A stretch of DNA of 64,000 bases from positions 3,596,001 through 3,660,000 of the forward strand of contig CBDBMT010000003.1 in NCBI GenBank assembly GCA_965207585.1. Reading direction: 5' to 3'. Position 1 is the stretch's first letter. Each line of letters begins with the position of its first letter. Below, one piece after another: positions 33,398 through 42,810 of this stretch. Source of the DNA: Bin87 sp965207585 (GTDB lineage: Bacteria > Chloroflexota > Dehalococcoidia > Lucifugimonadales > UBA3495). The position numbers and the translations under genes are program-made. The notes below the pieces were generated by a model. That model was not told where the DNA came from. It searched no databases and was given only the letters and a program-made list of their open reading frames with translations.

Positions 33398-34214
33398 GGG
33401 AAGAAGCCTTGCGATTGATCCCCATGATGTTACGGACCTTGTCCATGATGGAGGTGGGTGTCTCGTCGACCGGGTCAATCAGGGGAATGTGCTCGCCGTC
33501 GATGCGGCCGGCGATGCGCACGAACTCGCGACCCGAGGCCGACTGTTGGTCGTACACCACCGGCGAGCCGTTGTTGGTGGAGGTAATGACGCGGTCATCC
33601 GCAGGGACCAGACCGATGGCGTCCACGGCCAGCATTTCCAGGACGTCCGAGGCGTCCATCATGTTGCCCTGGCGAACCATGGCCGGATTGATGCGGTTGA
33701 TGATCAGCCGGATCTCGCGGATGTCCGCCGCCTGGAGCAGGCCAATCACCCGGTCGGCATCACGGATGGCAGAAACTTCGGGAGTGGTGACGACAATGGC
33801 TTCCTGGGCGGCGGCGATGGCGTTGCGGAAACCTTGCTCGATTCCGGCTGGACAATCCACGATAATAAAGTCGAAATCGTCCTCCAGGCGCTTGCACAGG
33901 CCAACCAGCTGCTGGGTGGTAATGCAGTCCTTGTCGCGGGTTTGAGCGGCAGCTATCAGATACAGGTCTCCGGCGTGCTTGTCCCGGATCAGGGCCTGTT
34001 CCAAGCGGCAGCGCCCTTCAACGACGTCCACCAAGTCATAGACAATTCGGTTTTCGAGGCCCATCACCACGTCGAGATTGCGGAGTCCGATGTCGGTGTC
34101 GATGACGGCGACGCGGTTGGAACGGAGGGCCAGCGCGGTCCCCACGTTGGCGGTTGCGGTAGTCTTGCCCACGCCTCCCTTGCCGGAAGTCATGACGATG
34201 GTCTTACCGCTCAT
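33390..34214 (-). CDS. minD: Septum site-determining ATPase MinD
   Basis: 274 residues. Deviant Walker A SGKGGVGKTT at the N-terminus, DTDIGLRNLDVVMGLENR, the Walker B-like IIVDCPAGIEQGF, and a C-terminal amphipathic membrane-targeting helix (MDKVRNIMGI). It recruits MinC to the membrane. Overlaps minC by 11 bases and minE by eight. Confidence 0.96.
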   Translation of the reverse strand: MSGKTIVMTSGKGGVGKTTATANVGTALALRSNRVAVIDTDIGLRNLDVVMGLENRIVYDLVDVVEGRCRLEQALIRDKHAGDLYLIAAAQTRDKDCITTQQLVGLCKRLEDDFDFIIVDCPAGIEQGFRNAIAAAQEAIVVTTPEVSAIRDADRVIGLLQAADIREIRLIINRINPAMVRQGNMMDASDVLEMLAVDAIGLVPADDRVITSTNNGSPVVYDQQSASGREFVRIAGRIDGEHIPLIDPVDETPTSIMDKVRNIMGINRKASSHV

Positions 34215-35058
34215 TGGGATTGCCTCCCTGCTGTATTGAATTATTCTTCAAGTATGGTGCAACCTGGATGGCGCCATTAGACGCCCGGGCCAGGGTAGGG
34301 CCATTGCCATCACTGCTTTGCCGTGCGTTTCCATTGGTGGGCCCATCACGATGCCAGGAGTAATCGGCGATGCGGAGCACCGGATAGGCGATGGACATGG
34401 CAAGGATGGTAGCGGTGATGTCTCCACTGGCGCCGGCGTGCGCCTGGCCGCGCAACCCTCCGAAGACGATGATGTCTCCTTCGGCTATCACCTGCGCCCC
34501 GGGGTTGACGTTGCCCAGGATGACCGCATGTCCCGGAAAGCGCCGCGTCTCGCCGGCGCGCAAGTTTCCGCGCGCGATATCCACCGGCACGCGATACTCG
34601 TCCCTGCCATCGTCGGCAGATGGTTCGGCGGGGGAGTTTTCGCCCAGAACTTCCGGGGCGCTCGCCTCGTGATATTCATCCAGTTCAGCAGGTTCGCCTG
34701 GGTCAGCGCCGGGCAGACGGCAGCCCGCTATGCTGGCCTGCTGTTCCATCAGATGGGCGATGCGCTGCCTTTCCCGCTCCAGGATTTCGGGGCGGCACCA
34801 GAATTGTCTGATCGACAGACCGGATTCGGATTCGATGACCTTCCGAATGCGATCCTGGTCGTCGTCTCTGAGGAGGCGGACGCCGATATTGGCGATGACC
34901 TCGCCGCCCGAGTAGAGCTGGCGGTTGCGGCCCAAGTGTTCGCGCAGGGCGCGGCAGGCATCGTTGAGCGGGACGGTGTCGTCAATCTCAAAGTTGACCA
35001 GCGCGCCCCGCCCGGACACCCTTACCAATTCATGGGTTTCTGTGATCTCGCTCACCAT
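34204..35058 (-). CDS. minC: Septum site-determining protein MinC
   Basis: About 284 residues; FtsZ polymerisation inhibitor. The N-terminal domain is followed by an acidic linker (about residues 125-160) and the beta-helical C-domain with GHAVILGNVNPGAQVIAEGDIIVFGGLRGQAHAGA, the MinD-binding signature. A ~50-residue tail rich in Asn/Gly/Ser extends past the C-domain, which is longer than usual. ATG chosen over a TTG two codons upstream; no clear Shine-Dalgarno. Confidence 0.92.
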   Translation of the reverse strand: MVSEITETHELVRVSGRGALVNFEIDDTVPLNDACRALREHLGRNRQLYSGGEVIANIGVRLLRDDDQDRIRKVIESESGLSIRQFWCRPEILERERQRIAHLMEQQASIAGCRLPGADPGEPAELDEYHEASAPEVLGENSPAEPSADDGRDEYRVPVDIARGNLRAGETRRFPGHAVILGNVNPGAQVIAEGDIIVFGGLRGQAHAGASGDITATILAMSIAYPVLRIADYSWHRDGPTNGNARQSSDGNGPTLARASNGAIQVAPYLKNNSIQQGGNPNER

Positions 35059-35181
35059 CGCCAACAGTTATAGCAATTGGCGGGTGACGACAGCCTCGGC
35101 GCAGGCTTGCAAGTTTGGTTGAATTCAAACCCGCGCCCGACTCCTATGCATGCTGCGGTTCGTTGCGCTGCGAGCGTCGCC

Positions 35182-35652
35182 TTAGACTGTCGCTTTGGCG
35201 TCCATGTCCACGCTCACAGTGTTGACGTACCGGGCGGCGCTTCGGATCCATCCTACTGCCTGCTCCAGTGACTCCAGGCTGTCGTTGATGTAGGTCACTT
35301 TGAACTCCGCCATGGAGTACCGTTGATCTACTCGATCTTGGGGGTCGGTTGCGATCAGCGCTTTTGCGGCAGTTTCGAGAATTTCCCGACTTTCTCCGGT
35401 CAAGATTCCGATTAGCATGGAGTAAGCTGGATCGTACTGACGAGGACCCGGTTCGCTCCGGGCCAGACTCTGGGACCGTTCCCACGGCCTGCCGGCGATT
35501 TCAAACCTGGCGGCTCCCACGGCGCACATCCCCAGCCCGTCGCCGGTCAACCGGTAATAGGTACCCTTGCCCCAGAAGTATTCGCCGGATTCGAAGGAAT
35601 CGGCTATTTGGTTCAGCAACCATGCAGCGTCGCGTTTTACGGCTTGCGTCAT
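35182..35652 (-). CDS. Hypothetical protein
   Basis: 156 residues with GGAG four bases before the ATG. Not recognised. No membrane segment or signal peptide. Contains a TYYRLTGDGLGMCAVGAARFE stretch in the first third and a helical C-terminal half. It lies upstream of minC on the same strand with a 120-bp gap and downstream of the thiolase gene start region; no functional link is evident. Confidence 0.65.
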   Translation of the reverse strand: MTQAVKRDAAWLLNQIADSFESGEYFWGKGTYYRLTGDGLGMCAVGAARFEIAGRPWERSQSLARSEPGPRQYDPAYSMLIGILTGESREILETAAKALIATDPQDRVDQRYSMAEFKVTYINDSLESLEQAVGWIRSAARYVNTVSVDMDAKATV

Positions 35653-35704
35653 TTCGCTCCTTCGCCACGATGGGTGTACAGTGCTCGTTCTTTGTCCCCA
35701 TCCG

Positions 35705-36877
35705 TTAATCCGGTCGTCCGAAGACGGCCACCGAGCAGGTGAACGATCCTGGGCGGCCGCCGAGGTTGTGGGTTATGCCCAGGTCGGCCTTTTGCAGCTG
35801 GCGGCCGCCGGCTTTACCCTGCATCTGCTTGTAGACCTCGTAGATCATGCGGATGCCGCTGGCGCCGATGGGATGGCCGAAGCACTTGAGGCCGCCGTCG
35901 GTGTTGACCGGCAGGTCGCCCTCCAGCGAAAACGCGCCGTCGGCCACGTCGGCGCTGGCCTGGCCGCGCGGGCTGAACCCCAGGTCTTCCATGATGATCA
36001 GCTCAGTGATGGTGAAGCAATCGTGCACCATCGCCATGTCGATCTCGGCGCGGGGATCGGTGATGCCAGCTTCTTCGTAGGCAGCCTGGCTGGCGCGGAC
36101 AGTCTCCGGGAAGTAGGTGAAATCCCAGTCGTTGCGCAGGACTCCGAAGGCCCCGACGGCGAGGCCCAGGCCCTTGACCAGGACGTAGTCGTCGCGGAGG
36201 GTACGGGCGATCTCCGGCGTGGTGATGATGGCGGCGGCCGCGCCGTCGCTGACGCCACAGCAGTCGTAGAGGCCAAGGGGCCACGCGATCATCGGGGCGT
36301 TGATGATCTGCTCCTCGCTGACCTCGCGCTGGAAGTGGGCCTTGGAATTCAGCGTGCCGTTGTGATGGTTCTTGGAAGCGATCTGGGCCAGGGTGCGCTT
36401 GCCATCGTCGTAGTCGATGCCGTAGTGGTGGAAGTAGCGGGTGGCCGCCATGGCAAACTGGGAAGGCGGCGGCGTGGGCGGCTCGACGTCGGAGCCGGGG
36501 CCGGCGGCGATGGCCAGACCGGAAAAGCCGCTGTCCTTGAGCTTCTCAACGCCCATGGCGAGGACGATGTCGTACACGCCGGCGGCCACGGCGTAGCACG
36601 CGTTGCGGAAAGCGTCGGTGGCGGTGGCGCAGGCGTTTTCAACTCGGGTGATGGGTATGTAGTCCAGCTTGAGGGCCTCGGCCAGGGGCTGGCCGGTGCG
36701 GAAGCTGCTGACGGTGCCCAGCCAGGCCGCCTGGATGTCGCCGGCATCCAATCCGGCGTCTTCGTAAGCCTCATACGCGGCCTCTACCATGAGGTCCGCC
36801 GCCGATGCGTCCCAACGCTCGCCAAAACGGGTGCAACCCATGCCGACCACGGCAACCCGGTCTCGTATTCCGCTCAT
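35705..36877 (-). CDS. Thiolase-superfamily acyltransferase (lipid-transfer-protein type)
   Basis: 390 residues. GGAGG nine bases before the chosen ATG. Nucleophile Cys in RVENACATATDAF, the His of the second motif in KCFGHPIGASG and the last Cys in SFTCSVAVFG; HDCFTITEL is the usual SCP-x-like block. It is of the non-classical thiolase group that works with OB-fold/Zn-ribbon partners, which is exactly what the upstream gene encodes. Likely role: acyl-CoA condensation or cleavage in degradation of branched or steroid-like compounds; substrate unknown. Confidence 0.9.
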   Translation of the reverse strand: MSGIRDRVAVVGMGCTRFGERWDASAADLMVEAAYEAYEDAGLDAGDIQAAWLGTVSSFRTGQPLAEALKLDYIPITRVENACATATDAFRNACYAVAAGVYDIVLAMGVEKLKDSGFSGLAIAAGPGSDVEPPTPPPSQFAMAATRYFHHYGIDYDDGKRTLAQIASKNHHNGTLNSKAHFQREVSEEQIINAPMIAWPLGLYDCCGVSDGAAAAIITTPEIARTLRDDYVLVKGLGLAVGAFGVLRNDWDFTYFPETVRASQAAYEEAGITDPRAEIDMAMVHDCFTITELIIMEDLGFSPRGQASADVADGAFSLEGDLPVNTDGGLKCFGHPIGASGIRMIYEVYKQMQGKAGGRQLQKADLGITHNLGGRPGSFTCSVAVFGRPD

Positions 36878-36892
36878 CGTTCTTTCCTCCAA

Positions 36893-38326
36893 TTACGCGG
36901 CTACTGCCGCCGGGTCGGGCGTGCGCCTGGGTATGGCTTTCCAATAGTAGTTGTGGATGCCGTTGACGACGCGCAGCTTGCGGAAGCTCATTTCCACCGG
37001 CATACCAACGTGCACCTCGTCAAGTTCGCGGTCGGTCATCATGCACAGGACGCGGCCGCCGCCCTGAAAATCGACGACGGTAACCACCAGCGGGGTATCG
37101 ACCGCCCCGGCGATGTAGTCCATGGAATAGGTGAACACCTCCGCCGCTTTTTCGCTGAGGCGCACCGGCTCGCCGTCGTCCACCTTGCGGCACTCCACAC
37201 AGACCCGCTGGGCCGGGTATTGCACATAGCCGCAACTGCGGCATCGGGCTCCGTACAGCCGCACGTTCTTGTCTCCTTCCCTCCAGAGTGCGGACACGGA
37301 CGGCGATGCGGCAGCGGGACGGCGGGAGGCGTCGTCCAGCGTCCAGACCTCGCGCCAGCGCGCGTAGGTCTCATAGTGTCCCAGGGTGCGCTTTGCCTGG
37401 AGCCAACCTGAAACCCCCATGGGCGGTGACGGAGCCTGGGCGATGGCATCGGTGGCACGGAAACCGATAACGTCGCTGCCGTCGCCGTACGACACGGCTA
37501 ACAGCAGATCGTCCGGTTTCGCAGTTTCCAGCGCTGACGCCAGGAGCATGGGCGCAAAGGCGGCGCCGGTGTTGCCCATAGCGCCGAAAAGGGGCTCCTG
37601 GACCTGGCCGTCGGCGAACCCCAGCTGGCGCGCCAGCCGGGCGTGACGACGGGCGTCGGGAGAGTACAGGGCAATTTTCGCGACGTCGGAAACGTCAATG
37701 CCGGTGCGCTCCCCAAATCCTCTGACGGCGTCGGGAACGATGCGCTCAATGCCCTCTTCAGTGGCGAAACGATCCTCCCAGGTGCGCACGAAAGGATCTC
37801 CCGGCGTGCGCCACGCATCGAGCATGTTGTCGGTCACCGCGTGGCTGCCGACGTGTTCGGCGATCACACCATTGTTGGAAATGACAAAAGCTGCGCCGCC
37901 GTCACCGGATGCTCTCTCGGTTTCGCCTCGGGGCGGGCCCTGCCGGCTATCGGCGACGACAACCAGCACCTGGCCGGCTCGACCAGAGGCCACCGCATCC
38001 AATGCAGTCTGGACAGCGTTGGTGCCAGCGCGGAGCACGTTGGCAACGTCCACCGCGAAGATGTCGGTGCGGAGGTCAAGAGCGGCGGCCACGATGGCAG
38101 CGCACTGCTTTTCCGCGTAAGGCGGGGTGGTGCTGGCGAACACGATGCCGTCGATGAGGGACCGGTCGCGGCCAGCGAGACAGTCGGAACCGGCAGCGAC
38201 GGCCATGGTGACGCTGTCTTCGTCGAAGTTGGCCACGGCACGTTCCTGGCGGGAGTTCCAGCCTGCGGTGTCCGCTCCCAAACGGTAGCGGGGAATGTAC
38301 GCGCCATAGGCTGCGATGCCAACCAA
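36893..38326 (-). CDS. HMG-CoA-synthase-like protein fused to a Zn-ribbon/OB-fold (DUF35) domain
   Basis: 477 residues. TTG start chosen because GGAG lies seven bases upstream. Residues 1-320 are HMG-CoA-synthase-like (thiolase fold): GIAAYGAYIPRYRL, GIVFASTTPPYAEKQ, SGDGGAAFVISN. The usual catalytic Cys in ACKAGT-type loops is replaced here (NVLRAGTNA). The C-terminal part has two Cys pairs (CRSCGYVQYP, CVECRKV) forming a zinc ribbon, then a DUF35 OB-fold. It ends 15 bp before the thiolase start, so the two probably form a complex. Confidence 0.87.
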   Translation of the reverse strand: MVGIAAYGAYIPRYRLGADTAGWNSRQERAVANFDEDSVTMAVAAGSDCLAGRDRSLIDGIVFASTTPPYAEKQCAAIVAAALDLRTDIFAVDVANVLRAGTNAVQTALDAVASGRAGQVLVVVADSRQGPPRGETERASGDGGAAFVISNNGVIAEHVGSHAVTDNMLDAWRTPGDPFVRTWEDRFATEEGIERIVPDAVRGFGERTGIDVSDVAKIALYSPDARRHARLARQLGFADGQVQEPLFGAMGNTGAAFAPMLLASALETAKPDDLLLAVSYGDGSDVIGFRATDAIAQAPSPPMGVSGWLQAKRTLGHYETYARWREVWTLDDASRRPAAASPSVSALWREGDKNVRLYGARCRSCGYVQYPAQRVCVECRKVDDGEPVRLSEKAAEVFTYSMDYIAGAVDTPLVVTVVDFQGGGRVLCMMTDRELDEVHVGMPVEMSFRKLRVVNGIHNYYWKAIPRRTPDPAAVAA

Positions 38327-38420
38327 TTTCCTACTCCAGACTCGGGACAAGACGTGCCGGGGATGCTATCAGTGGGCGCGACGGAGTGTCAACGAAAAGG
38401 CCCGTGCTACAATGCAGCCG

Positions 38421-39623
38421 ATGACTGATCGTTTGACAACCGCGAGGTTGCCGCTGCTCCTGCTTGCCCTGTCAATGCTGGTGGTTTTGGCCGGCTGCAA
38501 CCGGGTGAGCGCTTTAGCGACGGAGCCGATTCCGCCGGACGACCGGTTACCCACTGAACTGGGAACCGTGGGCGAGGCCTATCGCATCCTGCTGGACGAA
38601 CACGTCGATCACGAGGTTCTGGACCCGAAAAACCTCTCCGAAGGGGCAATTCGCGGAATGCTGGCCGCGTTGGAAGACCCGCACGCGTCCTATCTCAGCG
38701 CAGAGCAGCATTCCAGAGAACAGGAGGGATATCGGGGTTACTTTGAGGGCATTGGCGCGCAGGTCACGCTGACGGACGCCGGCCTGACCGTAATCGCCCC
38801 AATCCCGGGCGCGCCGGCCGAGGAGGCCGGCATACGCGCCGGCGACCTGATCCTGGCGGTGGACGGCGCGGACATCGAAGGGCTGACGCTGATCGAGTCG
38901 GTGAACCTGATCCGTGGACCCGGAGGAACCGAGGTCACGCTGCTGGTGCGGCACGTCGGAGAATTTGAGGACGTCAGCATCACGGTCACCCGGGGACGTA
39001 TTCCGATAGAGAGCACCGCGTTCCGGATGCTTGAAGACGGCATCGGCCACCTGTGGATCTACAGCTTCTCCAACACCACCGAGGACGAGGTCCGGCGCGC
39101 GTTGGACGAGCTGGAAGCGGCGAATGGGCGCGGTCTGATCCTGGACCTGCGCAACAATCCGGGGGGCCTGCTGGCATCAGTAATCAGCGTCACCGACCTG
39201 TTCCTGGACAGCGGGACGATCCTGTACGAGATCGATGCTGAGGGCGACCGCAACGACTACGATGCTGCCCGACGGGGCCCGGCTACGGACGTGCCGATAG
39301 TGGTAGTGGTCAACCAGTTCTCGGCCAGCGCCAGCGAGATCATGGCCGGAGCGATCCAGACCAGCGGACGCGCCACCGTGGTGGGCGCCAGCACCTTCGG
39401 CAAGGGCAGCGTCAACATCGCTCGCGAACTGTCGGATGGCTCGGCGATCTACTTCACCATCCGGCGATGGTACCTTTCGGACGGAACCCAGATTGAAGGC
39501 GAGGGAGTGACCCCCGACATCGAGATCGAAGCCGAAGCACACCCGCTGCCGATAGAATTCGAGCAGGACGCAGCCCTGAAACGAGCCTTTGAAGTGCTCA
39601 GCGAGCAAATCGCCCGGCGCTAG
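38421..39623 (+). CDS. S41-family C-terminal processing protease, lipoprotein
   Basis: About 400 residues. Signal peptide with lipobox VVLAGC. A PDZ domain follows (GYFEGIGAQVTL, AGIRAGDLILAVDG), then the peptidase core: LRNNPGG, the catalytic Ser in NQFSASASEIMAGA and the Lys in STFGKGSV. CtpA-like proteases trim or degrade envelope proteins. Two ATGs are possible (38412 and 38421). The sequence TGCTACAAT at 38405-38413 is a good extended -10, which would put the transcript start at about 38420 and make the second ATG leaderless. Confidence 0.9.
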   Translation: MTDRLTTARLPLLLLALSMLVVLAGCNRVSALATEPIPPDDRLPTELGTVGEAYRILLDEHVDHEVLDPKNLSEGAIRGMLAALEDPHASYLSAEQHSREQEGYRGYFEGIGAQVTLTDAGLTVIAPIPGAPAEEAGIRAGDLILAVDGADIEGLTLIESVNLIRGPGGTEVTLLVRHVGEFEDVSITVTRGRIPIESTAFRMLEDGIGHLWIYSFSNTTEDEVRRALDELEAANGRGLILDLRNNPGGLLASVISVTDLFLDSGTILYEIDAEGDRNDYDAARRGPATDVPIVVVVNQFSASASEIMAGAIQTSGRATVVGASTFGKGSVNIARELSDGSAIYFTIRRWYLSDGTQIEGEGVTPDIEIEAEAHPLPIEFEQDAALKRAFEVLSEQIARR

Positions 39624-39703
39624 CTTCGGGGTAAAATGGAATCTACCGGGATGGGCAGCCGATGGGGCGGGCCGCGACCCGGACAAAAGAAAGGGCGGCG
39701 ATT

Positions 39704-40210
39704 ATGCCGAGGAAGAACCGAAACAGCAAGAAGAAGGCCCAAGCCACGGGCAGCGGCAACAACCGCCAGGTTGCGGTGAACCGCAAAGCCCTGCATGACT
39801 ACGAGATCCTGGATCGGGTTGAGGCTGGGCTGGTGCTGACCGGCACGGAGATCAAATCGATCCGCGCCGGCAAGGTCGACCTGCGGGACGCCTACGCGCG
39901 GGTGCAGGATGGCGAGCTCTGGCTGCACGGCGCCCATATCGCGCCCTACGACGCCGGGAGCTACATGAACCACGAGCCGCGGCGACCGCGCAAGCTCCTG
40001 GTGCACCGCAGCGAAATCGGCGACCTGGCGTCTCAGACGGCAGAGAAGGGTCTGACCCTCGCCGCGCTGCGCCTGTACCTGAAGAACCACCACGCCAAGG
40101 TCGAGCTGGGCGTGGCGCGGGGCAAACGGCAATACGACAAGCGGCGCGCCATCATCGAGCGGGAACGGGAACGGCAAGCGCGACAAGCGGTGAAGGAGTG
40201 GCGGGAGTGA
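39704..40210 (+). CDS. smpB: SsrA-binding protein SmpB
   Basis: 168 residues; partner of tmRNA in ribosome rescue. The start at MPRKNRNSKKK gives the usual basic head. Conserved features are NRKALHDYEILDRVEAGLVLTGTEIKSIRAG, LRDAYARV, AHIAPY, HEPRRPRKLLVH, and the C-terminal KRRAIIERERER tail. No tmRNA gene is visible next to it. Confidence 0.96.
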   Translation: MPRKNRNSKKKAQATGSGNNRQVAVNRKALHDYEILDRVEAGLVLTGTEIKSIRAGKVDLRDAYARVQDGELWLHGAHIAPYDAGSYMNHEPRRPRKLLVHRSEIGDLASQTAEKGLTLAALRLYLKNHHAKVELGVARGKRQYDKRRAIIERERERQARQAVKEWRE

Positions 40211-40311
40211 TCGCCACCACTGTCTGGCGCCGCTACTTCGCGCTATAATCCTAGGCGGACTTCGCGTCCCGGCTCGCAGGGGCCGGGGCGTTCTAGTGTG
40301 AGGGAAGCATC

Positions 40312-40815
40312 TTGATACGCAGCTTGCGAGGCATCGAACCGAAGATCGCGCCCACGGCCTGGGTGAGCGAGGCCGCCTACGTGGTCGGAAACGTGGTGAT
40401 CGGCGAATACAGCAGCGTCTGGCCGGGCGTGACGATACGGGGCGACGGCGACGTCATCACCATCGGCAATCACGTGAACATCCAGGAGGGTTCCGTGGTG
40501 CATGGCGACGGGTTGGTGATCGAAGACTACGTTTCCATCGGTCACTGCGTGGTGGTGCATGGCGACCGGATTGGCACGGGCAGCCTGCTGGGAAACAACT
40601 GCACTTTCCTCACCGAATCGACTATCGGCAAGGAGTGCCTGATCGCCTCCAACGCCGTGGTGCTGTCCAACGTGGACGTGCCCGACCGCAGCTTCGTGGC
40701 GGGGGTGCCGGGCTCGGTGAAGCGGGCGGTGTCCGACGAGCAGATTGAGCAGATGCGGATGACCGCCGAGCACCTCGTGGAACGCGCGGAATGGTTCAAG
40801 GAAAGCGGGTTGTGA
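40312..40815 (+). CDS. Gamma-class carbonic anhydrase-like protein
   Basis: 167 residues, left-handed beta-helix with repeated hexapeptides. TTG start with GAGG about eight bases upstream. RGDGDVITIGNHVNIQEGSVVHGD and IGHCVVVHGDRIGTGSLLGNNCTF contain the three metal-binding His expected from Cam/CaiE/YrdA proteins. A C-terminal helix closes the fold. Hydration of CO2 is the known activity in some members; many YrdA-like ones are inactive or need oxidation. A TATAAT lies about 65 bp upstream. Confidence 0.88.
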   Translation: MIRSLRGIEPKIAPTAWVSEAAYVVGNVVIGEYSSVWPGVTIRGDGDVITIGNHVNIQEGSVVHGDGLVIEDYVSIGHCVVVHGDRIGTGSLLGNNCTFLTESTIGKECLIASNAVVLSNVDVPDRSFVAGVPGSVKRAVSDEQIEQMRMTAEHLVERAEWFKESGL

Positions 40816-40840
40816 GCCGGGCGGAACCGGCACAAAAGTC

Positions 40841-40867
40841 AGGGGCGAATTTCCATTCGCCCCTTTT
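40841..40867. terminator. Terminator between convergent genes
   Basis: 10-bp stem AGGGGCGAAT / ATTCGCCCCT with a TTCC loop, followed by TTTT on the plus strand. Placed between two convergent genes and likely to serve both. Confidence 0.8.
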
Positions 40868-40891
40868 CATCTGGCAACCGCCGGCATCGGT

Positions 40892-41833
40892 TCAGCCCAG
40901 CCGCTCCGCAACGGGCAGGATGTGTTCAGCCAGGTGCTCCATTACCTGGATGCACGGGCCGATGCCATCGACGCGAAAGTCAAACGTAAGCTGGTCGATT
41001 CCCAACTCGTTGCAGTAGTGCACGTCGTCAATCACCGCCTGGGTGGTGTTGATGAGGGCGCCGCCGGAGCGTACCCCCACTCCCTCCTCGGCGCCGCCCA
41101 TGTCAGTGAAGTGCAGGCTGCGCTTCAGGGAAATCGTTATGTCAGCCGGGTCGCGACCGGCCAGCTCCGTCTGCTCCCGCAGGTAGGGCAGGTTCTGGGC
41201 GACGAAATCGGGCGTCTGGCGGGTGGTGTGCCAGCAGTCACCGTACTTTGCAGTGCGGCGCAGGGCGCGCCGGGTGTGGCCGCCGACCCAGATGGGGATG
41301 CGCGGCTGCTGGATGGGTTTCGGCTCGAAGTACACGCCGTCGATCTGGAAGTATTTGCCCTGGAAATCGGGAACTTCCTCAGTCCACAGCGCGTTGAAAA
41401 TGGCGAGGAACTCGTCGGTCATTGGCCCCCGGTCGGCGTAAGGCACGCCGAGGATATCGAACTCCTTTTCCAGCCAGCCCACGCCGACGCCGCAGATGAT
41501 CCGGCCTCCGGACAGAACGTCGAGCGAGGCAAACATCTTGGCCTGGACCACCGGATTGCGGTAAGGGAGAATCAACACGGTGCTGCCCAGTCGGATCTCG
41601 CTGGTGCAGGCGGCCATGAACCCCAGCATGGTCATGGTTTCCAGGAATGGCTCGTCCGATGGACGCTGGAATGCGCCGGTGGGCGTGTACGGGTACTGGT
41701 TGGTGCCACCCACGGGGAGCACGATGTGATCGCCAGCCATCACCGACTCGAAACCCAGCCGTTCGGCGCGCTCGCAGAACTCGCGGATGCCGTCGGCGTC
41801 CGGCAGACGGGGGATGCTGACACCTATCTTCAT
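40892..41833 (-). CDS. Luciferase-like monooxygenase, F420-dependent oxidoreductase type
   Basis: 313 residues, TIM-barrel LLM family. MKIGVSIPR at the start, AGDHIVLPV, LGSTVLILPYRNPVVQAKMFASLDVLSGGRIICGVGVGWLEKEF, and PRIPIWVGGHTRRALRRTAKYGDCWHT are the usual blocks. This subgroup is mostly F420- rather than FMN-dependent; the cofactor is inferred. Transcribed alone; a TATAAT on the minus strand lies about 60 bp upstream (41894-41899). Confidence 0.9.
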   Translation of the reverse strand: MKIGVSIPRLPDADGIREFCERAERLGFESVMAGDHIVLPVGGTNQYPYTPTGAFQRPSDEPFLETMTMLGFMAACTSEIRLGSTVLILPYRNPVVQAKMFASLDVLSGGRIICGVGVGWLEKEFDILGVPYADRGPMTDEFLAIFNALWTEEVPDFQGKYFQIDGVYFEPKPIQQPRIPIWVGGHTRRALRRTAKYGDCWHTTRQTPDFVAQNLPYLREQTELAGRDPADITISLKRSLHFTDMGGAEEGVGVRSGGALINTTQAVIDDVHYCNELGIDQLTFDFRVDGIGPCIQVMEHLAEHILPVAERLG

Positions 41834-41957
41834 GCGAAAATCTCCTGGCCTCGGGGCGGATTGGCGCGCAACTGCGAGACTTGCAGCGGCGGCATTATAG
41901 CATCGCAGTTCGGACGCCCTCGCCGGGGCTCAGGAACAGCTGAGAAAGCCGGTTAGT

Positions 41958-42632
41958 TCATGTGTCGGCGGTGTTCCGGCGCCACCTTATGACACCGCTG
42001 CATTTGGCACAGGCGCGGTTGCGCATGATGCGGCGTTGCAGGGTTTGACGGAACCACTGCTGGCCGCAACCGCACTCTCCGACCCACCTGGGCGTGGAAT
42101 GCTGGACGCGGTGGCAGCGCTCACCGGCGCAACCGATTTCGCGGGCCTTGGCCTTCCATACGGCGTCGTGATTATGCCGAGGTCCGACGATGGCGTGGGC
42201 GATCTCGTGGAGCGCCGTATCCTCGATCTGGGCGCGAGTAGCGGCGAGACAGTAGCTGACCGACAGATCGATGCGCCGCTCGGCATACCGGCAGACGCCG
42301 GCGCGGGAAGTGGCGAGATCGAACCCGAACGCCCAACCGGCCGGCAACGTTCCGCCGGATTGGAACGCGGCCAAGAGGCGGTTGCCGAGAATCTCGATTT
42401 CGTGCAGAGTGCATTCGGGTGCGGGTGCAGGGTCGACGGACAGTATGGCCGGGTAGGGGACTCTCCACTCGACGCCATCCTCGTCCACAGCGTGCGCACG
42501 GCGGGAACGGATGGAAGTAACGGTGGCGCGATGCTCACGGCCGCCCACTCCGGCAAACCGGATTACGCTGCGGGGCGGGCAGGCGGCGCCCGGAAAATCC
42601 GCGGTGATGGGGATGTTGGGGCGCTGACTCAT
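41958..42632 (-). CDS. SprT-like zinc metalloprotease
   Basis: 224 residues. The HExxH core is LHEIAHAIVG with a third His in HNHDAVW. The C-terminal part has a Cys-rich zinc ribbon (CGCGQQW ... CAKCSGVI). This is the SprT/Spartan layout; eukaryotic members cleave DNA-protein cross-links, while bacterial ones are largely unstudied. An N-terminal extension of about 70 residues precedes the SprT part. The gene is separated from the LLM gene by about 125 bp. Confidence 0.85.
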   Translation of the reverse strand: MSQRPNIPITADFPGAACPPRSVIRFAGVGGREHRATVTSIRSRRAHAVDEDGVEWRVPYPAILSVDPAPAPECTLHEIEILGNRLLAAFQSGGTLPAGWAFGFDLATSRAGVCRYAERRIDLSVSYCLAATRAQIEDTALHEIAHAIVGPRHNHDAVWKAKAREIGCAGERCHRVQHSTPRWVGECGCGQQWFRQTLQRRIMRNRACAKCSGVIRWRRNTADT

Positions 42633-42712
42633 GGGGTAGAGGGGGGTAGTTCCAATTATAGGCGGAGCGGTAAGACTTGCGACGGCATTGGGCGAACTTT
42701 TGAAAAGTGTTC

Positions 42713-42740
42713 TTGCGCTAATTTCCGGCAGTGCTATAAT
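42713..42740 (+). promoter_or_regulatory. Promoter of the duplicated PHYHYGP gene
   Basis: TTGCGC (42713-42718), a 16-bp spacer, and TATAAT (42735-42740) preceded by TG at the extended -10 position. About 70 nt of leader precede the ATG. Confidence 0.6.
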
Positions 42741-42810
42741 CCGCGCAAAAGGGATGGTCGCGGCAACCGCGACCGCCGATCAAACGCACATTCCACGAGG
42801 AGGCGAGCTC

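Noticed and set aside
35567..37411. 614-codon plus-strand frame opposite the thiolase/HMGS-like genes
   Set aside because: Same mirror effect; the minus strand has intact catalytic and zinc motifs with good ribosome sites.
39624..40311. tmRNA gene next to smpB
   Set aside because: No tag-peptide coding stretch or tRNA-like ends; the intergenic part is only about 100 bp.
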